Assembly: GCF_001279775.1 (NCBI RefSeq)
Contig: NZ_LGDG01000156.1
Coordinates: 1-64,000, forward strand
DNA from: Streptomyces sp. MMG1533
GTDB lineage: Bacteria > Actinomycetota > Actinomycetes > Streptomycetales > Streptomycetaceae
Direction of reading: 5' to 3'
DNA: 64,000 nucleotides
Shown here piece by piece: positions 26,335 through 32,849 of the stretch (position 1 is the first letter of the stretch; every line of letters begins with the position of its first letter). Position numbers and translations under genes: made by a program. The notes beneath the pieces were generated by a model, which ran no database searches, was not told the DNA's origin, and was given only the letters and a program-made list of their open reading frames with translations.

Positions 26335-27167
26335 GCACCGGACTCGAACGCTTCTCCATCAACCAGATGACGGTCAAGCAGCTGTCGATGCCAGAACTGG
26401 TCGACAGCTGCCTCGAGTTGGGCGTCCCGGGCGTGGGCCTCTGGCGCGAGCCCGTCCAGTCGTACGGCGTGGAGGCGACGGCGAAACTGATCCGCGACGC
26501 GGGTCTGGCCGTCACCACCCTCTGCCGCGGCGGCTTCTTCACCGCGATCGACCCGGACGAGCGCGCGGCGGCCCTGGCCGACAACCGCCGGGCGGTCGAC
26601 GAGGCCGCCACCCTCGGCACCGACGTGCTGGTCCTGGTCTCCGGTGGCCTGCCGGCCGGCTCCAAGGACCTGCACGGAGCCCGGGAACGGATCGCCGACG
26701 CGCTGGCCGAGCTGGGCCCGTACGCGGAGCAGCACGGTGTGAAGCTGGCCATCGAGCCGCTGCACCCCATGTACGCCGCCGACCGCTGCGTGGTCTCGAC
26801 GCTCACCCAGGCCCTCGACCTCGCCGAACGCTTCCCGGCCCACCAGGTCGGTGTCACGGTGGACACGTACCACATCTGGTGGGACGACACGGCGCCGGCG
26901 CAGATCGCCCGGGCGGGCGCGGGCGGCCGTATCCACACCTTCCAGCTCGCCGACTGGACCACCCCGCTGCCGGAGGGCGTCCTGAACGGCCGCGGGCAGA
27001 TCGGCGACGGCTCGATCGACATGCGGGAGTGGAAGGGCTACGTGGAGGCGGCCGGATACACCGGGCCGATCGAAGTCGAGCTGTTCAACGACGAGTTGTG
27101 GGCGCGGGACGGCCGGGAGGTGCTGGCGGAGACAGCTTCGCGGTTCGTGGAACACGTGATCCAATGA
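26331..27167 (+). CDS. TIM-barrel sugar isomerase/epimerase, third gene of the DUF993 operon
   Basis: 278 residues, GTG overlapping the previous stop. Xylose-isomerase-like pattern: FSINQMTVKQLSMPELVD, GVPGVGLWREP (Glu/Trp strand), KLAIEPLHPMYAADRC (metal Glu and His), VGVTVDTYHIWWDD (Asp/His metal site), IHTFQLADWTTPL and PIEVELFNDELW (last Glu). Metal-dependent isomerases of this type act on keto-sugars; relatives catalyse beta-elimination of 3-keto-glycosides. Its placement behind an oxidoreductase supports that class of reaction, but the substrate is unknown. Confidence 0.9.
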   Translation: MSTGLERFSINQMTVKQLSMPELVDSCLELGVPGVGLWREPVQSYGVEATAKLIRDAGLAVTTLCRGGFFTAIDPDERAAALADNRRAVDEAATLGTDVLVLVSGGLPAGSKDLHGARERIADALAELGPYAEQHGVKLAIEPLHPMYAADRCVVSTLTQALDLAERFPAHQVGVTVDTYHIWWDDTAPAQIARAGAGGRIHTFQLADWTTPLPEGVLNGRGQIGDGSIDMREWKGYVEAAGYTGPIEVELFNDELWARDGREVLAETASRFVEHVIQ

Positions 27168-27171
27168 GCGT

Positions 27172-27726
27172 GTGACCGACACGAGCGCTTCGCTGGGGCC
27201 GCTCAACCTGTTCGACGGCCGCTGGGTGGTGGGGGACGTCCGGCGGCCGGACGGGTATTGGGTGGAGTTCCGCGCGGACGGGCTGTACCAGCACGCGCGG
27301 GATTCCGAGGGGCAGGTGATTCCCTGGCCCCGGATCATGCTCGGCATTGGCTTCACCCTCGGCGGCAAGTACCCGTCGAGAGGCTCTTACAGCATGTGGG
27401 GGATGCTCGGTGGGCTGCCGGGTCCCTGGAAGGGGCGGTTCGGCGGCTACCTGCACATGACGCTGCGCCACCCGTACGAGGACTGGGTGGCTCGCTTCGA
27501 CCGCCATCCCCGCTGGTACCCCGGCGCCCAGCTCGTGCTGTTCGAGGAGCTGCTGCGCCAGACGGGTGTCGCGGATGAGCTGCACCTGCTCGGCGACAGG
27601 GTCTGGCTGGGGAGCGTGGTCGCTCAACTGGCGCCTCGGCGTCCCTGGACACAGCGCAGCCTGCGAGACGCGGTGAAACGGGCCAGGAAGATCGCGCCGC
27701 CCTCGGCCGGCGAGGCGGCGAGCTGA
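27172..27726 (+). CDS. Hypothetical protein
   Basis: 184 residues from GTG at 27172, four bases behind the TIM-barrel stop. Seen: LFDGRWVVGDVRRPDGYWVEFRADGLYQHARD, broken as DGRWVVGDVR and YWVEFRADGLY, a Gly/Trp-rich middle (GKYPSRGSYSMWGMLGG) and a basic C-terminus (RSLRDAVKRARKIA). No transmembrane helix or catalytic motif recognised. It reads like a soluble beta-rich protein. Its stop overlaps the MOSC start (TGATG), so it may belong with either neighbour; a role in the sugar operon is not supported by its sequence. Confidence 0.75.
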   Translation: MTDTSASLGPLNLFDGRWVVGDVRRPDGYWVEFRADGLYQHARDSEGQVIPWPRIMLGIGFTLGGKYPSRGSYSMWGMLGGLPGPWKGRFGGYLHMTLRHPYEDWVARFDRHPRWYPGAQLVLFEELLRQTGVADELHLLGDRVWLGSVVAQLAPRRPWTQRSLRDAVKRARKIAPPSAGEAAS

Positions 27727-28538
27727 TGCGCGCATCGGTGGCCGCACTGTGGCGCTACCCGGTGAAGTCGATGCTGGGCGAGCGGCTTCCCGCGGCCGAG
27801 GTGACCGAGCGCGGCCTGGCGGGCGACCGTCGACTGGCCCTGCTGGACCGGGAGACGGGAAAGATCGCGAGCGCCAAGAACCCGCGACTGTGGCGGGCGC
27901 TGCCGACCTGCACCGCGACGCTCACCGAGGGCGGGGTGCGAATCACCGCACCGAACGGCACCGAAGTGCTCGGCCCCGGCGCCCTCTCGGAGATCGTGGG
28001 CCGCGCGGTCACGCTGACCGACGTACCCCCGTCGGACGCTACGCTCGACCGGTCCCGGCCGGAAGAAGTCCTGCGTGCGGGCGTGGACGCCCAGGTGGAC
28101 GCCGAAGTCGTCCGGTTCGGGTCGGCGTCCCCGCCCGGCACCTTCTTCGACTACGCGCCGATCCACCTGATCACCACCTCGACTCTGGCGAGGATCGCCG
28201 CGCTGAGCCCGCGCGGGACCGTCGAGGTGTGCCGCTACCGGCCCAACCTGGTCGTCGACACCGGCGACGACGAGGGCTTCGTGGAACACGACTGGGCCGG
28301 CGGGGAGCTGCGGATCGGCGACCGGCTCACGCTCCGCGTCCTCGCGTCGACTCCCCGCTGCGCGGTCCCCACCCTCGCCCACGGCGACCTGCCCCGCGAC
28401 CCCGACGCCCTGCGCATCCCCGCCCGGCACAACCGCGTCCACGCCCTGCCGGGCCGCGAGCCGGAGCCGTGTGCCGGGGTGTACGCGCAGGTGGTGCGGG
28501 GCGGGTGGGTGCGGGAGGGCGACGCAGTGCGGGTCTGA
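27726..28538 (+). CDS. MOSC-domain protein with MOSC N-terminal barrel
   Basis: 270 residues, start ATG overlapping the previous stop. Residues ~1-90 match the MOSC N-terminal beta-barrel (LWRYPVKSMLGERL, GLAGDRRLALLDRETG, ASAKNPRLW). Residues ~125-265 form the MOSC domain (FDYAPIHLITTSTLARI, RYRPNLVVDTG and the conserved Cys in STPRCAVPTLAHGDL). MOSC proteins bind a molybdenum cofactor or carry sulfur; YcbX/mARC-like members reduce N-hydroxylated compounds. The conserved Cys (about residue 215) is the expected Mo ligand. Confidence 0.92.
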   Translation: MRASVAALWRYPVKSMLGERLPAAEVTERGLAGDRRLALLDRETGKIASAKNPRLWRALPTCTATLTEGGVRITAPNGTEVLGPGALSEIVGRAVTLTDVPPSDATLDRSRPEEVLRAGVDAQVDAEVVRFGSASPPGTFFDYAPIHLITTSTLARIAALSPRGTVEVCRYRPNLVVDTGDDEGFVEHDWAGGELRIGDRLTLRVLASTPRCAVPTLAHGDLPRDPDALRIPARHNRVHALPGREPEPCAGVYAQVVRGGWVREGDAVRV

Positions 28539-28669
28539 GCGCCGCGCCGAAAAATATCCGGGAATGCCGTACAACCCTTCTCGCACCCGGTGTGTCGTAC
28601 ATGGCATCAGGACTTCTAGGAGGGGGATCCGGGGGGATTGCGGGGGTTCTGATGTGGAGGGGAAAACCC

Positions 28670-28701
28670 GAGGGGGCCCGGTCGAAGGACTGGGCCCCCT
28701 C
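28670..28701 (+). terminator. Terminator-like hairpin after the MOSC gene
   Basis: GAGGGGGCCC (28670-28679) pairs perfectly with GGGCCCCCTC (28692-28701) around a 12-base loop, followed by GAATTT. It is the strongest stem in this intergenic stretch. Confidence 0.65.
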
Positions 28702-28722
28702 GAATTTGCCCGGCCCCGTCTC

Positions 28723-28749
28723 GTGGTTGCCGTGGTTGCCGTGGTTGCC
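28723..28749. repeat. GTGGTTGCC x3 tandem array
   Basis: Three perfect copies of a 9-base unit. Because nine is divisible by three, the array stays in frame in any reading frame that crosses it. Confidence 0.85.
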
Positions 28750-28883
28750 GTTCCCGGCCGGTACCGGTGCGTCGGCTGTGACGCGGTGGAGTGGCTGAAT
28801 CGGCGCATTGCCCGTGTGGCGGCCGTGGCCCACGCTGCTCCCTGAGCAGGACCACGGTCGCTTCAGGGGCGGGGTTGGGTTTC

Positions 28884-29930
28884 GTGCTGCGTGTCCACTT
28901 CACACCCGAGGACCTCGCCCGCGTCCGGGTCGCGAGCGCGCCCGACCCGCTCTGGGAGATCACCTGCAGCCTGCACCGGCTGCAGACCTCGCGAGGGCGC
29001 TGGGCCTACGCCGACTGGTATCGAGAGACCCGGGCCACCCTCGCGGGCACGGCGCTCGGGGACGCGGTGCGCCGGCTGCTCGTCCCGGTGCTGCCCCGGG
29101 CGCGTTACCTGCCCGACTTCCTGACGCCCCTCGAAGCCGCCGACGGGCTGGAACGGGGCTTCGCGGCGATCGTCGACACCCCGCCGAAGCGGGTCGCCCA
29201 CGAGGTGCGGATGCTGGGCCGGCTCAGCGGCGCTCCGTCCTGGGCTCCCCGGCTGGTGGAACGTACGACCCGCGAGGAACTCGTCAAAGTCCTGCGCGCC
29301 TACCACGACGCCGTCGTCGCACCTCACCACGACCGCATCTGTTCCTCCGTCGCCGGCGAACGCGCCCTGCTCGCCCGCGAGAACCTCGACACCGGCATCG
29401 ACGGACTGCTCGCCGGACTGTCGTCCGCCATCCGCTGGCAGCCGCCGGTCCTCCACGTCGACTACGTCGTGGACCGCGACCTGCACCTCGGCGGCCGCGG
29501 GCTGCGTCTGGTCCCTTCCTACTTCTGCTGGCAGTCGCCGGTCTCCCTGGCGGACGACGCCCTGCAACCGGTGCTGATCTATCCCGTGCACGGCACCCGG
29601 CTCCCCGACCCCGCGTGTCCCCCCGACGTCTCCCTCGCCGCCCTGCTGGGCCGCACCCGCGCCGCCGCGCTACGGGCGCTCGTTCTCGGGGCGACCACCT
29701 CGGAACTGGCCCGCTGCCTGGGCGTCTCGCCCGCCACCGTCACCCATCACACCACCGTGCTGCGCGACGCGGGCCTGATCATCAGCAGCCGTCGGCACAA
29801 CACCGTGCTGCACACTCTCACCCCCCTCGGCGCGGCGATGCTCGGGCAGAAGTCACCGGCCGCGCGCGCCGAACCGGCGGCCCGCGTCGAGATCCAGTCA
29901 CGCGCCACGGCGTCGCAGCCGTCCCCATGA
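28884..29930 (+). CDS. ArsR-like winged-helix regulator with large N-terminal domain (DUF5937 type)
   Basis: 348 residues from GTG at 28884; earlier starts are possible, but the start LRVHFTPEDLARVRVA matches the usual beginning of this streptomycete family. Residues ~1-260 form the uncharacterised N-terminal domain (PLWEITCSLHRLQTS, LPVLPRARYLPDFLTP as LPDFLTP, LVPSYFCWQSPVSL). Residues ~265-330 carry an ArsR helix-turn-helix (AAALRALVLGATTSELARCLGVSPATVTHHTTVLRDAGLI, split as TSELARCLGVSPATVTHH). Ligand unknown. The gene is monocistronic. Confidence 0.9.
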   Translation: MLRVHFTPEDLARVRVASAPDPLWEITCSLHRLQTSRGRWAYADWYRETRATLAGTALGDAVRRLLVPVLPRARYLPDFLTPLEAADGLERGFAAIVDTPPKRVAHEVRMLGRLSGAPSWAPRLVERTTREELVKVLRAYHDAVVAPHHDRICSSVAGERALLARENLDTGIDGLLAGLSSAIRWQPPVLHVDYVVDRDLHLGGRGLRLVPSYFCWQSPVSLADDALQPVLIYPVHGTRLPDPACPPDVSLAALLGRTRAAALRALVLGATTSELARCLGVSPATVTHHTTVLRDAGLIISSRRHNTVLHTLTPLGAAMLGQKSPAARAEPAARVEIQSRATASQPSP

Positions 29931-30126
29931 GGCCCAGACTCGTCCCCTGAGCCCCGCCGGTCTCACGAGCACCACCGGAGCAACGGCCTCCGGCTCCCGG
30001 CCCGGGCCTTTCGAGCACCGTCGAAGGTCGTGGTCCGGGTCCGTCCGGCTCTGCGAGCGTGTCCGGCGAAAGCACACCCGGGCGGGCGGACCGCCCCGCC
30101 CGTGACGACCGTAGAAGGGGGAAACC

Positions 30127-30543
30127 ATGAAGAGAGCCATCGCCTCCGGCGCGTTCGCACTCGTCACCGCAGCGACCTGTCTGGTGCTCGCGCCCACCGC
30201 GTCCGCGGCGCCGGACGCATGCGTGACGAGCACGCTGACGACCGGATCGAACGAGGGTGTGGGCACCCAGGTCAGGAAGTCGTCCACCAGCACCTGCGGC
30301 GACCTCAACCTCACCTACACCGACGACAAGACGCAGTACGGCTACGACGGCTACGCCGGCCGTCTCTACCACAGCTCCAGCAGCCGCTGGATCACCTGTG
30401 ACGCGGGCTACGTCTGGGCCTACGACGGCAGCCACAGCGTCAACGACAGCAAGTTCTGGCTGTGCACCGACGTCTCCGACAACACCCTGTTCACGGTGGC
30501 GAGCGCCGCGAACGGCGGCGACACCGTCCGCATCACCCACTGA
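30127..30543 (+). CDS. Small secreted cysteine-containing protein
   Basis: 138 residues; AAGGGGG precedes the ATG. Signal peptide MKRAIASGAFALVTAATCLVL, cleavage near ASA-AP. The mature protein is rich in Ser, Thr, Tyr and Asp with four cysteines (DACVTS, STCGDL, ITCDAG, WLCTDV), likely two disulfides. The pattern NLTYTDDKTQYGYDGY suggests a small beta domain, perhaps binding or coating the surface. I recognise no family; spore- or hypha-surface proteins of Streptomyces are of this size. Confidence 0.75.
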   Translation: MKRAIASGAFALVTAATCLVLAPTASAAPDACVTSTLTTGSNEGVGTQVRKSSTSTCGDLNLTYTDDKTQYGYDGYAGRLYHSSSSRWITCDAGYVWAYDGSHSVNDSKFWLCTDVSDNTLFTVASAANGGDTVRITH

Positions 30544-30611
30544 CCCGATCCCGGCCCGCGAGGGTGCCGTCCGGACCCGGACGGCACCCCCCGGCGACCG
30601 GGAGGAGAGGA

Positions 30612-31481
30612 GTGATCCGGATGATCCGGGCCCCGTTCCTGGTGCGCATGGCGGTCGCGACCGCCGCCCTGCTCGCCACCGCGTGCTCCGCCGACCACGG
30701 CCGGTCGCCCGAGACCTCGGCCGCGCTCGTGGCCCCCGCCCGCCTCGGCCGTGCCCTGCCGGACGACCCCGTGCGCATGGTCCTGCCGGCCACGGGTGCC
30801 GAGACGCGGTGGACGCAGGGCCTGGACGTGTTCGGCCGGCAGGTGGCGCGAGCCGCGACCCTCGCCTGTGCACACGAGAGCGGAATCGGGCTCCCCGAGG
30901 AGGTGCCGCTCGCGTTCATCCGGTTCTTCGAACTCCCCGACCTGGACTTCATCGCCCGGCACGGACTGAGCGCCAGCGCCGAGGTCCCCACCGACGCGAC
31001 CCCCTCCGGCACGGCCCGTGCCGGCAGCGCGGCGGCGGTGAGCCGCTGCCGCGCTGCAGGTACGACGGCCGCCGACGCACTGCGCGACATCTATGTCCCG
31101 CTCCAGCAGCAGTGGATCGGTGAAGTCGTCTCCCTGCGCAGCGATCCCGCCGTGCTGCGGGCCCGGCGCGGCCTGCCGGACTGTCTGGCCGGGCAGGGCA
31201 TCCCGGCTCGCGACGAGCAGAGCTTCATGTCCGTGGCCGACGTCCGCCAACAGACCGCCGCCCCCGCCGATCTCCCCGGCACGGCACGCGAGTTGGGCCG
31301 CACGTACGCCCTCTGCATGCGCCCCGTCGAAGCCGTCCGCGAACCGGCCCGGCTGCGCCTGCGCGCCCGCTTCCTGACCGAGCACGCCGACGAGATCCGG
31401 GAGTTGCGCAAGACCCTGGTCCCGGCACTCCACCGCGCCGAGAAGGAGTACGGCGTCCCGCTCATCTTTCCCGCGCCCTAG
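30612..31481 (+). CDS. Lipoprotein of unknown function
   Basis: 289 residues from GTG at 30612 (ATG at 30621 is an alternative). The signal ends in the lipobox ATAC, with the lipidated Cys at ~23. The mature part is soluble and alpha-helical: RMVLPATGAETRWTQ, ATLACAHESGIGLPEEV, SAAAVSRCRAAG, DIYVPLQQQWIGEV, GLPDCLAGQGIPARDEQSF and LRKTLVPALHRAEKEYG. Regular Cys and Arg spacing resembles other extracytoplasmic streptomycete lipoproteins. No enzyme motif seen. The stop TAG lies in a 17-base tandem duplication shared with rbsD. Confidence 0.8.
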   Translation: MIRMIRAPFLVRMAVATAALLATACSADHGRSPETSAALVAPARLGRALPDDPVRMVLPATGAETRWTQGLDVFGRQVARAATLACAHESGIGLPEEVPLAFIRFFELPDLDFIARHGLSASAEVPTDATPSGTARAGSAAAVSRCRAAGTTAADALRDIYVPLQQQWIGEVVSLRSDPAVLRARRGLPDCLAGQGIPARDEQSFMSVADVRQQTAAPADLPGTARELGRTYALCMRPVEAVREPARLRLRARFLTEHADEIRELRKTLVPALHRAEKEYGVPLIFPAP

Positions 31482-31498
31482 TCTTTCCCGCGCCCTAG
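31465..31498. repeat. 17-bp tandem duplication at the shared end of two convergent genes
   Basis: TCTTTCCCGCGCCCTAG occurs at 31465-31481 and again, perfectly, at 31482-31498. Each copy ends in CTAG, which reads TAG on both strands: the first provides the lipoprotein stop, the second the rbsD stop. Confidence 0.9.
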
Positions 31499-31884
31499 AA
31501 GAACACCCCGCACCGCAGCAGCACGTTCGCATACGGCCGCGCCTCCCCGGTCCGTACGACCAGACGCGCGCCCCCAGACAGCTCCTTGAGCTTCTCGTGC
31601 GGGACCAGGGCGAGGTCGGGAAAGTGCCCGTCCAGCAGCACCGAAGCCGCCGGATTGGCCTCCCGTACCTCGGTCGCCGCGGTCGCGCCCTCGACCACCA
31701 GCTCGGCCAGCAGCCCCTCCAGCACCTCGGCGAAGGACGGCACCCCGGCGCGGAAGGCGAGGTCGACGACCCGCGGCCCGCCGGGTATGGGCATGCCGGC
31801 GTCGCACACCAGCACGCCGTCCCCGTGGCCCAGCTCGGCCAGCGCGCCGGAGAGATGGCGGTTGAGGATGCCGGCCTTCTTCAC
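31495..31884 (-). CDS. rbsD: D-ribose pyranase
   Basis: 129 residues. Seen: GILNRHLSGALAELGHGD (His20-type catalytic base), DAGMPIPG, VDLAF and ARLVVRTGEARPYANVLLRCGVFF with the C-terminal Y-N motif, all RbsD features. It interconverts the pyranose and furanose forms of ribose, so that the kinase gets its substrate. The ATG overlaps the rbsK stop by four bases (ATGA). Last gene of the ribose operon. Confidence 0.95.
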   Translation of the reverse strand: MKKAGILNRHLSGALAELGHGDGVLVCDAGMPIPGGPRVVDLAFRAGVPSFAEVLEGLLAELVVEGATAATEVREANPAASVLLDGHFPDLALVPHEKLKELSGGARLVVRTGEARPYANVLLRCGVFF

Positions 31885-32783
31885 AGGGCCTCGACCTCCG
31901 CCGCCGTCGGGAACGACTCCTGCGCGCCTCGCTTCGTCACCGCAGACGCCCCGACCCGGGACGCGTAAGCGGCCGCCTCCGCAAGCGACGCACCGGCGCC
32001 CAGCCGATACGCCAGCGCCGCGGTAAAGGCATCGCCCGCTCCGGTCGTGTCCACGGCGGCCACCTTCACGGACGGGACACGGGCCACGCCCTCCGCGGAC
32101 GCCACCAGCGCACCCTCCGCGCCCAGCGTCACCACCACCGACCGCGGCCCCTTCGCGAGCAGGACCCGCGCCCAGTCCTCGGGCCGCTCGCCGGCACGGG
32201 CGTCCCCGAGGATCACCTTCGCCTCGTGCTCGTTGACGATCAGCGGGTCGCAGGCCGCCAGCAGCTCCGGGGGGAGCGGACGCGGCGGTGACGGGTTCAG
32301 GACGAAGCGGCTGTCCGGCGCGAGATGGCGAACGACCTCCACGACCGTCTCCAGCGGGATCTCCAGCTGCGTGGACACCACACGGGAGGCCTGGAAGAGG
32401 CCGGCCGCCGCTCGCACGTCCCCCGGGGTCAGCCGGCCGTTCGCGCCCGGTGAGACCACGATGCTGTTGTCGCCCGACGGGTCCACGGTGATCAGCGCGA
32501 CGCCGGTCGGCGCACCACCCACCACGACGCCCACCGTGTCGACACCGGCCGCCCGCTGGGAGTCGAGCAGCAGCCGGCCGTGCGCGTCGTCGCCGACCCG
32601 GGCCAGCAGGGCCGTACGGGCGCCGAGGCGGGCGGCGGCGACCGCCTGGTTCGCGCCCTTGCCGCCCGGGTGGACGGTCAGGTCGGTGCCGAGGACCGTC
32701 TCTCCGGGCCCGGGCCGTCGTTCGACGCCGATCACCAGGTCGGCGTTGGCCGACCCTACGACCAGTAGGTCGTAGTCGTACAT
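31881..32783 (-). CDS. rbsK: Ribokinase
   Basis: 300 residues of the PfkB family: VVGSANADLVIGVERRPGPGET, GGKGANQAVAAARLGA (substrate-binding glycines), VNEHEAKVIL (NxxE), and DTTGAGDAFTAALAYRL with the catalytic Asp of GAGD. It phosphorylates ribose to ribose-5-phosphate with ATP. It overlaps rbsD and is separated from the transporter gene by 66 bases that contain a strong hairpin. Confidence 0.95.
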   Translation of the reverse strand: MYDYDLLVVGSANADLVIGVERRPGPGETVLGTDLTVHPGGKGANQAVAAARLGARTALLARVGDDAHGRLLLDSQRAAGVDTVGVVVGGAPTGVALITVDPSGDNSIVVSPGANGRLTPGDVRAAAGLFQASRVVSTQLEIPLETVVEVVRHLAPDSRFVLNPSPPRPLPPELLAACDPLIVNEHEAKVILGDARAGERPEDWARVLLAKGPRSVVVTLGAEGALVASAEGVARVPSVKVAAVDTTGAGDAFTAALAYRLGAGASLAEAAAYASRVGASAVTKRGAQESFPTAAEVEAL

Positions 32784-32810
32784 GAATGGACTCCCCTAGT
32801 GAGTGACTCG

Positions 32811-32838
32811 GGGCGGGCGGCCTCGTGACCGCCCGCCC
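32811..32838 (-). terminator. Intra-operon hairpin between rbsCB and rbsK
   Basis: GGGCGGGCGG (32811-32820) pairs perfectly with CCGCCCGCCC (32829-32838) around an 8-base loop, in the 66 bases between the transporter and kinase genes. It may attenuate transcription or stabilise the upstream message, lowering kinase expression. Confidence 0.65.
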
Positions 32839-32849
32839 GCTCGCCGATG

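Larger units (their letters stand above)
28539..28883. other. Intergenic region with hairpin and 9-bp triplets
   Basis: 345 bases. It holds a strong hairpin (28670-28701) and a GTGGTTGCC x3 array (28723-28749). A 63-residue frame (GTG 28654 to TGA 28845) has moderate codon bias and a G-rich box upstream, but the hairpin lies inside it and its product (REPEATED VVAV then Cys-x-x-Cys) has no recognised family, so I do not call it a gene. Confidence 0.6.

Noticed and set aside
28654..28845. 63-codon GTG frame (Val-rich, CxxC) before the winged-helix regulator
   Set aside because: It includes the strongest terminator-like stem and has no recognisable family; kept as a finding only.
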